Positions 1-12,700 of a stretch of DNA of 64,000 nt are shown here, piece by piece; within the stretch, counting starts at the first letter, position 1; every line of letters begins with the position of its first letter. The position numbers were made by a program, and so were the translations under genes. Source of the DNA: Saturnia japonica. Its lineage: Eukaryota; Arthropoda; Insecta; Lepidoptera; Saturniidae. The notes below the pieces were generated by a model. The model made no database searches. It was not told the DNA's origin and saw only the letters and a program-made list of their open reading frames with translations. Where the stretch lies: positions 1,674,001-1,738,000 of the forward strand of contig CM065310.1 in NCBI GenBank assembly GCA_033032175.1. The letters are read 5' to 3'.

Positions 1-349
1 TAAATTTCGATTGAACAATTATTGTACTCTTGCTTAGTAAGGTGGAATGTTATAGTGCGCAAGTCTTACAATTTTACTACTGGTGGCGATTATCAATCAT
101 TCGATTATAACCTTGTGTAATTACTAATTTGATAGGATTAGTAACTGACTTCAAACTAGGTGTTGGTATTTTGGAGGATCCCTTTTTTTAGCTCATCGTT
201 ACCAACCTAACGAGAATTAGTAATGCTATATGAGTATGAAAATTAGTAGTTTATAATTAATATTAGTAATATGTAAATGTCTCAATTATGTAAATAATTC
301 ACCCTCCACTAAATTTTAACGATTGAGTATGAAAAATTATCAAGATTAC

Positions 350-733
350 CTTTTTATCCGGAATGTTCCACAGTCTCAACTTCCCATCGAGACTACCAGA
401 CAGGAAGTATCTATCGTCCCTCGGGTGGAACACGATGGCGGTCACGAAATCGATATGCTGAAAGCAGCAGAGACACTCCCCTCTAGATATGTGCCAGAGG
501 CGGACAGTTTTGTCCATGGAACTAGACAGGATAAAGTAGTTCTTAGACCAAGACACGTCGAGGAGGTCGGAAGTGTGTCCGGAGTACACGCAGAAAGGCT
601 TCGGGCAGAAGGGGGCCGATGGGCCGAGAGGTGGCTCCTCGGGCGCGGGGGGCGGAGGTGCTAGCGAGGCTAGAGACTCCTGGGACGGAGTGGGGGAGGA
701 TTTCTGCTCGGCGTTGTATTTCGTTCGCATGTC
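350..733 (-). CDS. WDR44: WDR44 coding exon 14, WD repeats
   Basis: 384 nt, 128 codons, phase 0 both ends; acceptor attcttcag, donor gtaatc. It begins DMRTKYNAEQKSSPTPSQES, a Pro-rich linker follows, then two WD repeats with near-identity to the vertebrate sequence: GHTSDLLDVSWSKNYFILSS, SMDKTVRLWHISRGECLCCF, and FHPRDDRYFLSGSLDGKLRL ending WNIPDKK. The last codon before the donor is the second Lys of PDKK. In vertebrates VALWNEVDG follows, which should be the next exon beyond position 1. Confidence 0.96.
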
Positions 734-3700
734 CTGAAGAATTAAATAATATATTTAAAATAGCTTTGAATTATGAAAAAAGACAAATAAAAATAAGTAA
801 AAATATTTACGGTGTGTTTTCTTGTTGAAATAAGAGTGAATAATGATGTGAAAGAGATGACTTAATGAATGAGCCTGTGAGCGAAAGAGATTATATGCAT
901 AAATGGAGTAGGTAGAGGGATGACGGAAAAGCAAAAATAGTTTCTTAAATTTAAAACAGAAAAAATACTGTATCATTTTCTAAAATACTATTCACTATCC
1001 TGCTCCGACCGTAATATACTATATTTCTTGTACAAAAAGTAGAAAACCATAAATTTGGCTAGCTAGAACAATTTTATATTTGTTGTTAAAAAATGGCAAC
1101 CCCAAATGGCGTGATAGGCCGCCTGTGACAGAGGTCAGGAACGAATTCTCTCAGTGGCAGAACTGTAGACGGGATAATATAATGTTTGAAATTTTAAAGT
1201 AATTTCTATGACTATAGAAACTACCATAATATATTTTAAAAGAAATGTTATTTCTCACACAATCCCACATAAATAACATTAACAACGAGGAATAGAGAAT
1301 CAAAATGTCTTATTTGACACCTAGAGAATGGTGCCGGAAGACTACAGTGATTAGTGTTTTTTAATCTGTTCCAATAACGCACAATAAATAATATACTATG
1401 TTCATCACATATAATTAAACTTCCCGTGTAAATAATTCATAAAAACCGGTCAAGCCATTTCTTGTGTTTAATTCCTGACAAACGACAGACAAAAAAATTC
1501 TACAACCACCAAGAAAATTTAAAAAAAAAATATTCTAAAGACAGAACTAAAAATTTATTAACACAGATATAGGTACATTATTCAGTCTATGTATATAAAA
1601 AAAAATACTGTGTCTGATAGGGTTTCCAGAGCTCCTTGGGGTAGTGGGTTCAGAGTCGGAAACGCGCTAGTAATACCTCTAGTGTTACAAGCGTCCATAG
1701 TCTATGGTACCTGCATACCATAAGGTCGCATGTCCACTCAAGCGGAGCTGTGAAAATTTCGACCAATAGAACTGCTTCTATAAATTTTTATTGGTCGAAA
1801 TTTCCACAGCTCCGCTCCTCTTCAGTGGACGGACAGCCGAAGGCGGGACGTAAGCTTCTTGGACAAACTTAAATATAAAAGAAAATCAAAACCGGATAGT
1901 TTAACTGACCTGGAACATGTGATAAGCGTCTCTCGCCACCCAGACCCTGAGGAGCTTGTCCTGGCCAGGCGGTCGCGAGCAGTCTGCCGCACTCGCTGAA
2001 CTTGCAGCACCAGACCGCGCCGCAGTGCGCGCTGCCCATCTCCTGCGCGAAACACACGTTCTATTCATATAACGATCAAAACGGGATTTAAAAAAAAACA
2101 ACATTATTTCTTTAACAATTTTTTTCACGAGCGCCTGGAATGTTCTAAACTCACCAACAATTGTCACGTACATTTTTTTGTTGTTCAACAAACGATGCAA
2201 TTAAACCATTAAGCTGATTTTTTTTTATTTTATTAATTATCATAAAATATTCTCGAACTTTCTAGCGACTTTTAAACGAGTATATAAACGAATCGAAGAT
2301 CGATCACACAGTTCAGTTCAAGTATGAATATAGAAATAGAAATCAATGGAAGAACTGCGACAAGTGGATAGTGTTCCCGACTGTACCTATATTATCATGA
2401 AATGTATAGTTTGATGATGTATGATTTGTGAATAATATGATGCAGGACTAGTGAGTACAGGCACTATTAAATAATCGCGAGCGTAACCAATATATTAATA
2501 ACGACCATTGAATTGATTGATGTGGTATTTAACAGGACGCTTTAAAGCGAGCAATTACAAGAGGATTTTTGATAATGTGTATTGTAGTCGCACTTCTGAA
2601 TATCATACTTATCATCTATCTTACCTGCACATGTCGAATGCATCCATCGAAATCATAAGGACCCTTGTGCGAATTAGATGCTTTTAGCTTGATGTTATGC
2701 TCGCCCCTGACATCGTCCGGAATATCGGCAACGTCCTCTTTATGTCGAGCGTGTGATACCTCTTGGGCTAAGGATTTCGCCGCGTCTACTGTCCTCTTCA
2801 TGGTGCTTCCGAAGAAACGTTTTAATCTAGTGGAACCAATCCGAAACTTTTACTTCATGTACTTTACAAACTTTTATTAACAGGTTTAACCATAATATTT
2901 GTTTTAACGCCATCTATCCATCATTATTCGTACTACATCGTCAGCTGTGCATGTTTTTGTTTGATATTTTTCTTATTAATTTTTTATATAATTCATAATA
3001 TTCTTTTTTATATTACTTTCCAATCGCTTTTTACAATAAAACAGTGAGTCGGGCTGCCCCAAGTAAATAAAAATCTCCAAAGAGATTTCACTGTGAGAAG
3101 AGATGGTTGAGCCATTTCACATCTGCCAGGTGGCGCCCCACGATGGCCCAATTTTTTTTGCATCAAATTTTATCGAACGACAATACACTTAATGATAGAC
3201 TATAAGACTTAAGCTCGTTTGGCAATTCCATATGTCGCTCTAACGACGATTTAAGAAAATCGTTTGACGGTTGAGTTTCACCGGTTCATTTTAAGAATTG
3301 TTTTATTGCATTCTCAGTTAAATATAAGCCAATCACAATTAGGAATTAAATAATTATGTATTGCAAAAAAAGCTCAGATTAAAAAATACTCATGTATAAA
3401 ATTTTGCTTAAAAAAAATAGGTTAGATCAAATATCACAAAAAAGAAAAATTTTAGCTTCTGAAATTCTTAATATAAAAAAATATTTTGCATTTATTTCAT
3501 TTTAAAAAAGAAGTAGAAACATATTAGCAGAAAAGCGAAAATCTATATTTTTAAAACACGGTGTTATCGGATTTTATCAAGACTCTTACTTTTTTAAATT
3601 TTAATTGATTCTAGAAGTGACTATGTCTTTGGGTAGATGTAAATCTTTAAAAATAAATTACAACCAGCTAATAAAAGCAAACCACTCGATAAAATCAGAA

Positions 3701-6700
3701 TACATAAGTCTGACTCATCTGAATCATAAATATAGAGATTCCTTGAGAATTCGGTAAATAGCCCGTAAAGCTTGCTGATATGTTAGTCACCCATTCTGTC
3801 ACCTGATATTCATATCGTGCGTCAGCCTCTTGTTTATGTTGTCGTGGGAGTGGCTTTTCATTAAATCGATGGCTATTATCCTTCATAAAGGCACAAAAAT
3901 ATCAACAACAAAGAAATATCAAAGATAAATCACAATGGAATATAGACTTAATTTAATTCTGGCACTAAAGAAGACTAAAACCAACAAAAAACCCGAACAA
4001 CAAAACTTTTATCAGTTTAACTTTTATATCGATAAAGTTTCTCGTTTCTTAAACATACAAAATGACTAAAATACGAATATTTATAAACGTTGAATATAAA
4101 AACAGAAAAAGAATTGAAGTTCGCTTTAAAATATTTGGATTTAACAAACTCTATATTCTAAAATGAATCTATTTTTTTTTTTTAATTATGGTGCTTCACA
4201 GCCACCAAAATTAAAGGAAAACGCAAAACTTTGTACTTAAAGGCATTATTATAATAATATTTTTTCTTCACTATTTGAGGAACTTTTATACAAATGTTAT
4301 GTTAAACGGCCCATTTATTATATCGATGCTACTTATCTCTAAGTTTATCCAAAGTTACTGTCTCAAGAAATCTGTTACTAGAACATAGTTTGCTTACTTC
4401 TCCGTTTTTCTCTTGATAGATGTTGTCTGCCTGTCAGCTGATTCTCTTTTTGTCTCCTTTGTGTCATCCTCAGCGCCGCCAGCGCACACGCTTTCACTCT
4501 CTTCGTCTGTTTCCCTGTTAACAAAATGTTCATCTTAAAACAAATGACAAACATATACAGAGTTAGTTTTATGTTTTACTAGCTGGTACTCGCGACTTCG
4601 TCTGCGTATTATTGGATATACACAGACTGATCTCGGAACACGACAAACCAAAAAAATCGCAGTTTTAGCGTGATTGAGTACCTAACAAACATAGAAACTT
4701 TCCATTTATTATATTTGTAGGATAACACTGTATGACTTTTAGCGGGATAAAAAGTACCCTATGTGTTATTCCAGGTCATAGACTATCTATGTGGCAAATT
4801 TCATTGAGATCTGTTCAGTACGTTTTAGCGTGATTGAGTAACAAACATCCAAACATACACACTTTCACATTTATTGTAGTAGTAGGTTTTTATTATAATA
4901 CATATATATTATTACCAATACTAAAACGCATCGCTTTTCACACAGTACAAAACTAGATTTTCTTTTTTTCAGGAAGAAGTCTACGTCAGGAAAAGTTTTA
5001 TAGGTTGGAATCTATAGTAATTTTACACTGTGATATTTTTTTCGGATCATCATCGTTTCAGGCTTCCTCTGAAGATCGTCACAACGACCAGTCCTGTGCT
5101 GCCCGCTTCCAGCGGCTTGCCACAACCTTCACCAGGTTGTCGGTCTACCTTGTGGCGAGTATGCTCACGCTTCAGCCCATCGGTCATCCGTTCTACGAGT
5201 TAATTTCCCCATCTAATGACACTTAAGTCTAATTATTCTTATGGCTATGCCAGTGACTTTGGTTCTTCTGTTGATCTCCTCATTTCTGATTCAATCACGC
5301 AAAGATACGAACATCATACATTTGCGGATACATACATCTAAATTTATATTTTTATAATCAGTTAAAAAATAATACTTTATACGTGTTGCGTTTCAAGTTT
5401 TAGCGATCTCATCAGATATTAGTGAAGATTACTTATAAGATGGATTAGGTAATGCCCTACCACAACGCTGTGGTTGCTTGGTGATATTTTCCTTCACGGA
5501 GTGCTCAGGAAATTTTGAATACATCTTCAGTCTTTCGACAATAAATAGATATTTATTTTATGTGCTACTTAAAATACGAATATCGAAGTTTAGCAAGTAA
5601 TATAGCACCGATCAAACCAAAACCTAAATTTTAGAATGACTAAAAAACTCAATAACATAAAATGTATATTATATAATAACAAAAAAAATACCAGTCCCAG
5701 ATTTTAGAGTTACATGGAAATCAATTATTAATACAGTATGCTTTAAACAATAAATAGATTTTAGCTATACACCTGTGAACCTAAAGGCCCGCGCAGACGA
5801 GGAATAATCCTTCGGGGTAAATTTTTGTCGGTCAAAATAGATCGTTTAGAATTGAATTGCACACCCACACGAGGGACTAAAGTGCCGCGTACGAAACCGC
5901 GCAGTTCTTAACGATCAATTTTTGAGGGACGAAAAGTATTCCAAAAACTGGCTTAGCTCAGGGCAGGCTCTAAAAGCCTGCGCAGACTAGGAGCTTTTAA
6001 CCGTGGAGGACTGAAATTCCCGAACTGTCAAAAAAATGCAACTGAACGCACGCCGTATGCTATTATTTGTGCGTCGGACGTTTAGTATAGCAGTCACCAC
6101 CATCGAGCGCTCACGTTGGACTTAGATACGCTGTGTGCGTTGACCCGCCCTTATTTTCTGTCTGACTATACTGTTAGCCTTAGGGGCCCTAAAAATAGAG
6201 TTGCTTACGGCTTTTACAGTTTCACCGTGGCTAGGGGTTGCCCTGGCCAGTTAGTTCTATTTGAGACCCTCCCGTACTTTTTAACTGTCCAGTCTGTCGA
6301 TGTTCTCGATTGTTCGGTGGACTTTTTACACGCGGTATTTTTAGTCCGTCATTTTGGTTATGCGATCCAGTTCTATGGTTTCCGTTTTTTTTTTTTTTTG
6401 TAACTGCTATGTTACATCGCACGATGTACTTGGATTTAGTCTATAATATCCACGATAACAACAAATATCTCGCAAACATACAGGTTTAGCGAGTTTCGAC
6501 ACTTCTCTACATGTGTGACTTTAGATAAATTTACGTCTGATCAGTATTTAGCATACGTTTATTTAAAAGAAAGTAACAAAATACAATTAAATAAAGAATT
6601 TGTTGAACAGCTCGCAGTAGATTTATGGTGTGAAATATCTAATGGCGCGGTTCGGGGTAAACTCGATTGTGCATTTCATCACGTGACCACCAGATTTCTT

Positions 6701-9700
6701 TTAGTCGCCATCTTTTGGGCATTCATCGTACTACATTTTTAGCTGTAAATATCATAAATGTTTGATATTTTTCATATTATTAGTTAATCCGTTTTTAACG
6801 CCATATAAATTATAATTCACATTCATCAAAAATGTTTAATTGCTTTTAGTTATCCAGAGGAGTTTCTGATCCAATGATTATTGCGCTTCGCCCTATTGTA
6901 AAAACCAATGAGCTAACGAAACTTTAATCGAATGCACTAAATGAATAATTATTATGTACGTACATAGCAGTTTTATTCATTTAAAACTGTATTATTATTG
7001 AAATTGTATTATTTAAGTGATGTATTTCTTTAATAATCAATTTTAATATTTCACAACTCCCAAAAGCCATCATTTTTAATAATTAAAAACTTATGAAAAA
7101 ATCCACCATTTACATTCTAGAATAACATTATCAACCGAACCCTGGTGAACCATAAAAACCCAGAAAAAAAGCAAACAAACAAAAATTGAAATCAAGCGAA
7201 AAAATTGGCCAAACATATAAAGCTACCCAACACGAGTGAACGCGAGCGAGCTAGCGAACACGGAGCACGACAAACAACAGAACGGAACTTAGTCGCAAGA
7301 CTGAAGTAAGAGTCGACATGCTGGAGCGGCGTCGACGCGGACTTGTTAAGCAGGCTCAACGTGGACCCGTACAGGGTCACCGAGAGGCGCTGCCGCCACG
7401 TCAGCTTACCCTTTACCTGTGCCCTGTGAATTTTCAAGTCATAACCAAATCCAAAACATGCCACAACAAAAAAAAAAAAAGATCGTGCAACGCAGTTATA
7501 AGGGGCCATCCATAAATAACGTCACACGAATTTCATGATTTTTTGACCCCTCCTCAGTCCTTGTCACAGCTGGTCACATTTGTGAGAACCCCCCCCCCTT
7601 ACCTAGTGTGATGTCACATATTTTGTAATTTTATAATTAGAAATTTATGAAATTAAAACAGCAGTGTTCGGAAATTATTTTAATTCCCATTTAAATTATT
7701 TTTCAATAAAATCGACATCAAATCAAACAAAGGTAATAAAGTTTCAAATAATCGAGTTGTAAAAGTTGTTAAATAAAACATTGCTATGTTGGAGATACAG
7801 AAGTCCAATTTAATTTTTTCTCTGATTATTTTGACTAGAGGGTTTAGATTTAGTGCAACGGAGGTTTTGGGGCTTGAATGGAAGGGAACACATTCTTTCG
7901 AGTTTGGGAGGTTTTCGAATTAAAGAAGTTCTAATGTACTTAGATATAAAATATTATATTTAGAAAAAATGTGACGTCACAAAATTTGGGACCCCTCCCC
8001 ACCCTTGTCACACAATACCACACTTCGTCGACCCCCTCCCGCCCCCTAAACGTGTGACGTAATTTATAGATGGCCCCTAAGTAACATATGTGGAATTTCT
8101 GTGGCAGTATATAAACAATTATTAAACTAGCGACAATTCATTTAATTAAAAATAAAATAAAGTGGTGTCATCTATGTTTAAAAAACACGTTCGATTGATT
8201 TACAGTTTATGGTTGTAGTTACGAAAAGAGTACTTAGCTCGCGACGCGCAATTTATAGCTCATAGGTACGCCGCAGCGCGGGTGGCAGTAGCGGTGCGAA
8301 ATGCCGGTCAATTGTTTCGCTGTGAATGATTTTTTGGTTGCGCGTAATTTTGAGTCCGTGATATCTTCCACGGTATTCATTTAAGTGATATATAATGTAC
8401 AGAACAATAATAATCTACATTAATTGCCCTAGTTACCTTACATATTTAATCTGGATAAGGATTGATACTGAATTGAAATATATTGAAAAACTAACCTTCC
8501 GTAAAAAGTTGTCCAAATGACAGTGAAAACCGTACACAAATCCAATGCGAGCTTTAGAAGAAGTAAACGGACAGACAAACGCAAACTATGTATAAATAGA
8601 TAGATGAATAACATATTTTTTCTTTTTCTACTACTTTCCCAACCTGTAACGCTTGATTCTCACGTACGTACACTTGTCTCATTCTATTGCACTCATCTAT
8701 CTCCCTCGTTTTATAGAATAGTTCTATCTTTTTCACTCTCTAGCCAAGTACCTATTATTCGTACTTTACCCGTCAGAAACGTTGCGCGTAAAAGTTACAT
8801 TGCCTTTACACTCTCATCGAGCTCAAAGAAATTTCACTAAAAAAATTGATTTTCTTGTCGACTCTCCGAGCACGTAAAATATACTATATAATCAAGAGCC
8901 AAGCATTAAATTATTCATGCAAAATCTTATCGCAACTCAACTTAAAAAGCGATATCGAAATGAAAATTTATATTTTACCTTTCATTTTAGCTTTAAGTAT
9001 AGTTTTCATTTTGAAATGGTTGTCATTATATAGAATCGTCCTTTTTGACGACAATATCACATTGAAAGACTACAAACTAAAAACAGTGAAACCGTCAAAA
9101 TTAATCTTCATATAAACCATCTTTATTAAGGAACTAGCTGTACCCCACGGTTTCACCCGTTTTCATTTTATACGACAAACACCACAACACCAACGCAACC
9201 GTGTAGCCTATCATAATTGTTCTTACCGCAATTACAAAATATTTTAATTTTTAATTATCTCCTAAACTATGTGTCCAAATAACATGCTTTATAGAGTAAA
9301 ATTTAACTTAATAAAATTGTCTTTGTTTTTATGATGAAGTAACCTTTGTTCATAAGGATTAATATGCCATGTCTAAAAATAATTTTCATGCGTCACTTTT
9401 TAATTTTTAACAATTGCTTCAAAAATCACAAAATAGTTTATTGTGGCTTATATATAAGAGACAGGCATATAGCGTACTTTTTTTAGATATACTAAGGACC
9501 ATTATTTTTGTAGAACATTGTATTTACGTATCATTAACCATTACACCGGCGCACTCGCATAAATCAGTTCGGGAGGGCTTTCACCTCCGACTTACTTAGC
9601 AAAAATCAATATTCAAGACTAGCTGAGAGATTTAGTCTAATGTTAGATAGCTTACACTACCCCTCGTGAGTCTGGCAATCATATAAAAAAAGAATTTTCC

Positions 9701-12700
9701 AATCCGACTGGTAGTTCCACAGATTAGCGTGTTTGAACAAACAAAAAAGCTCTTTCGCTTTATTACAGTAATAGATGGATTAAGGAATGTTCAATATTAC
9801 GCCAGTTTAAACGTTTTATATCGATATATTATTATAAGCTAACGCTTTTCCACAATCTAACCTTAAAGTAAAAGATGATGCAGTAGAAGATGTTAACAAG
9901 TTAAAAATAGCAATCCATCTGCCAGAACACACCTGGATATGCTTGCAGATGGTTTTCCAACAGACGGGCATCAGTATATCTATATGCATATACCAAGCAA
10001 CCATGTTGAGGTTTTGTTGAATATATCACAATCATTCACCAGCGTTGATGAGGTCAGGGTTAGGATACTTGGATTCCACCAGGTTCACAATATTCGATTA
10101 TTTTCTTGATTTATTTCGACAACGGTGTTCGTGACGGTGCGCGCGCGTGAAAAGAGGCAGTTGGAAAGGGATGAACGGGACACTTTGGGTTGAAAAGGGT
10201 TGGTAAATACGTTTATCTAATCAAATTGGCCCTTTTTGGAATCTTACGTTTCGTTTTGTTTTATACAGATTGACTGTAGAGGTTCATAGCAATTTTTTCT
10301 TGACCGAAAGGTAGAGATCATCGTTTCCAACACGTTTTTCAGTTGAAAACTTATTAACTTTATAATGACTACTTCTACGACTTCTACAACGATTACTTCT
10401 GTCACTCCAGGGAGCTAATGTTACGAGCTATCGAAATGCTTTATTATCTGTTAATTAACACCATTCCGTATAGTCGACCAATAGAAATGCATGAAAATCT
10501 AGAGATGCAATGCTATTAGTCGAAATTTTTCCAGCTCCGCCCCACTCCGCTTCAATTGACAGGCAACCTTACTCTTTACTTAGTATGATAAAATACATTT
10601 TACCTTCGATACACGACTTTTACTAATTGAGGATAGGCAAAGAGATAAGTCACCTGGTGTTCTCATCGTCGTTCGTCCGTCCGATGTACTCTGAGGTGAG
10701 TCTCATGATGTGCAAGCTGAGAGGGTTGATGCATTGGGGTAGTTTGTGTTCGGCCACGCTTAGCGGCACCCTTTCACCTGTGTATCATAACGGCTATATT
10801 TATTACAGTGAGAGAGTCCAAATTCAGATTAAAATCGATACAAAGACAATAGGTAATCCTTAAGTGAGTTTTTTTTCATCCGGTCGAAAACGTCTTATCG
10901 ACTACTGGATTCAAAGCTTAATAGAAATAGTTACAGAAACATCAGGGACGATTTTTTAAATTTAATTTTAGAGTAAGTTATACATTATGATTTAATTTTC
11001 TCTGTGTTTTATTTGTAATTAAAAGGTATTACGACTTTGAACATTCTATTAATCAATGTTTGTAAACTTTGTACCCCATTTTAAGCGTATTGCGTGCACG
11101 GAAGACTGTGATTTGGCATGGTTAAAGTTTATATGGAGAAGGAGTGCAGAAAGCTAAAATTTATCTACAATATCTGTTACTAATATATTAAATTAAATTA
11201 ATTAATACTGCGAATCCTAAATCGACCAGTGCCATTGAACTTATACCCCCCAAAATATTGACATTGTCACTCAATGAAAAGTGACAGCAAGTGATGTAGT
11301 TAGTACTCATTGTTTAGGTTCATACTGTAAACGTCAAACAAAAAATAGTTTATGATCAAAAAGTCGCTGGTCGTATTTCGACCTTAGGGTGACTTGTATT
11401 AATAATAATGATACTAGCATTTACCTCACCGCTGGGTAAAGGTTTCTTTCTTAGGGTTTAATCATCACACCAGACCAAGACATATTACTGCTTTGAAATA
11501 CCTACAGATCCCATCATTATCTCAACCGAAAGCGTTCACTCCTGGGCATAGCCCTCCCCAAATAATCTTCACCATGACCGATCCGGTACAGTTTGTATCC
11601 AGTGGGTTCCCGCAACCTTCACCAGGCCTTCGGTCCACCGTGTGTCGGTTCTAACCATGCCCACTGCGACTTTAATAGCAATTCTTAAAATATTGTCGGT
11701 CATTTTGGTTCTTGTGCTGATTTCCTTTATTCCTCATTTGATTTGATTCAGCTGAAGAAGAGGTAATGAATGACTATTCCAGCTATACAATATCTGTCTA
11801 TTTCTTCATACAAAAATACGCTATTGATATTTCGTAAAACGGACTCGCAACTAATACACGGGCTGCTGTTGACATAATTATCCAATCAGCCAATCAGATT
11901 TGAGAGCGTTCGTACATGGTGAACGCGACTGAAAGACGGTAAACGCGCGGTGCGGGGTTTTTGGCTGACATACTGCCGTATATAAATAAGGCACACACGA
12001 GTACGTCAATCTACAAGCACTACGATGGACTTCTACAAAGCAACGAAACAAGCACAGATTAAGAAACACATAGTAAACAATAGACGAATTGTAACCCAAA
12101 TAGATACTATGTTCATCATAAGAAAGTAGTTCGAATTTTACGGATAGAGAATCAGTCAGATCGCGACTTAGTAGCAATCGCGGCAACAGCCCAAGCCGAG
12201 GTTCGGCCACTCTGGCACCCTCGCTTGTTGCCTTAAGCACTCGCCCCTAAGCCCGGTAAAGCTGTAAAAACCATCAGCGGCTCTGTTTTTGGATAGGGCC
12301 CCTCAGGCGTAAGCTCAGTTCGAAAAAAAAAGAAAGTTTTATGTTATATGTCTAATTTCTACTTTAGAGATGTGATAAAACTCAATATTATCGATAAAAC
12401 AATAAGGGGTAATGAAATAAAAACAAACTATAACAAGAATTGAGATCGTAATCCGGGACACTCGACATACACTACTATAGTACTCGTAATGAGTGCCTGA
12501 CACCGAACAACAAAATGGCGGCATGTTCATTTGACCAGTCAAATATATTTCGCTCTGTGTTGCTGCATTAATAAAATGTATAAATTAGGAAAACATAACG
12601 TCTTTATTCGAAATATATATAAAAAACTACTATTAAAAATATAACAGCGTTTGATTAATTCGGTTTATTAATTTCTTTCTGGTCTGCTGCAGTTTTAATG

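Noticed and set aside
323..828. Plus-strand frames of 113 and 69 codons
   Set aside because: Antisense shadows of WDR44 exon 14, whose minus-strand translation has clear WD-repeat homology.
1742..1816. 75-bp near-perfect hairpin as a microRNA precursor
   Set aside because: A second, diverged copy with matching flanks at 10474 makes a fold-back repeat more likely; arms are too perfectly paired for a typical animal pre-miRNA.
10627..10863. 78-codon plus-strand frame
   Set aside because: Antisense shadow of WDR44 exon 10.
11878..12240. 120-codon minus-strand frame
   Set aside because: No recognisable domain, and its start overlaps a dispersed repeat (12155-12265) found again at 63778.
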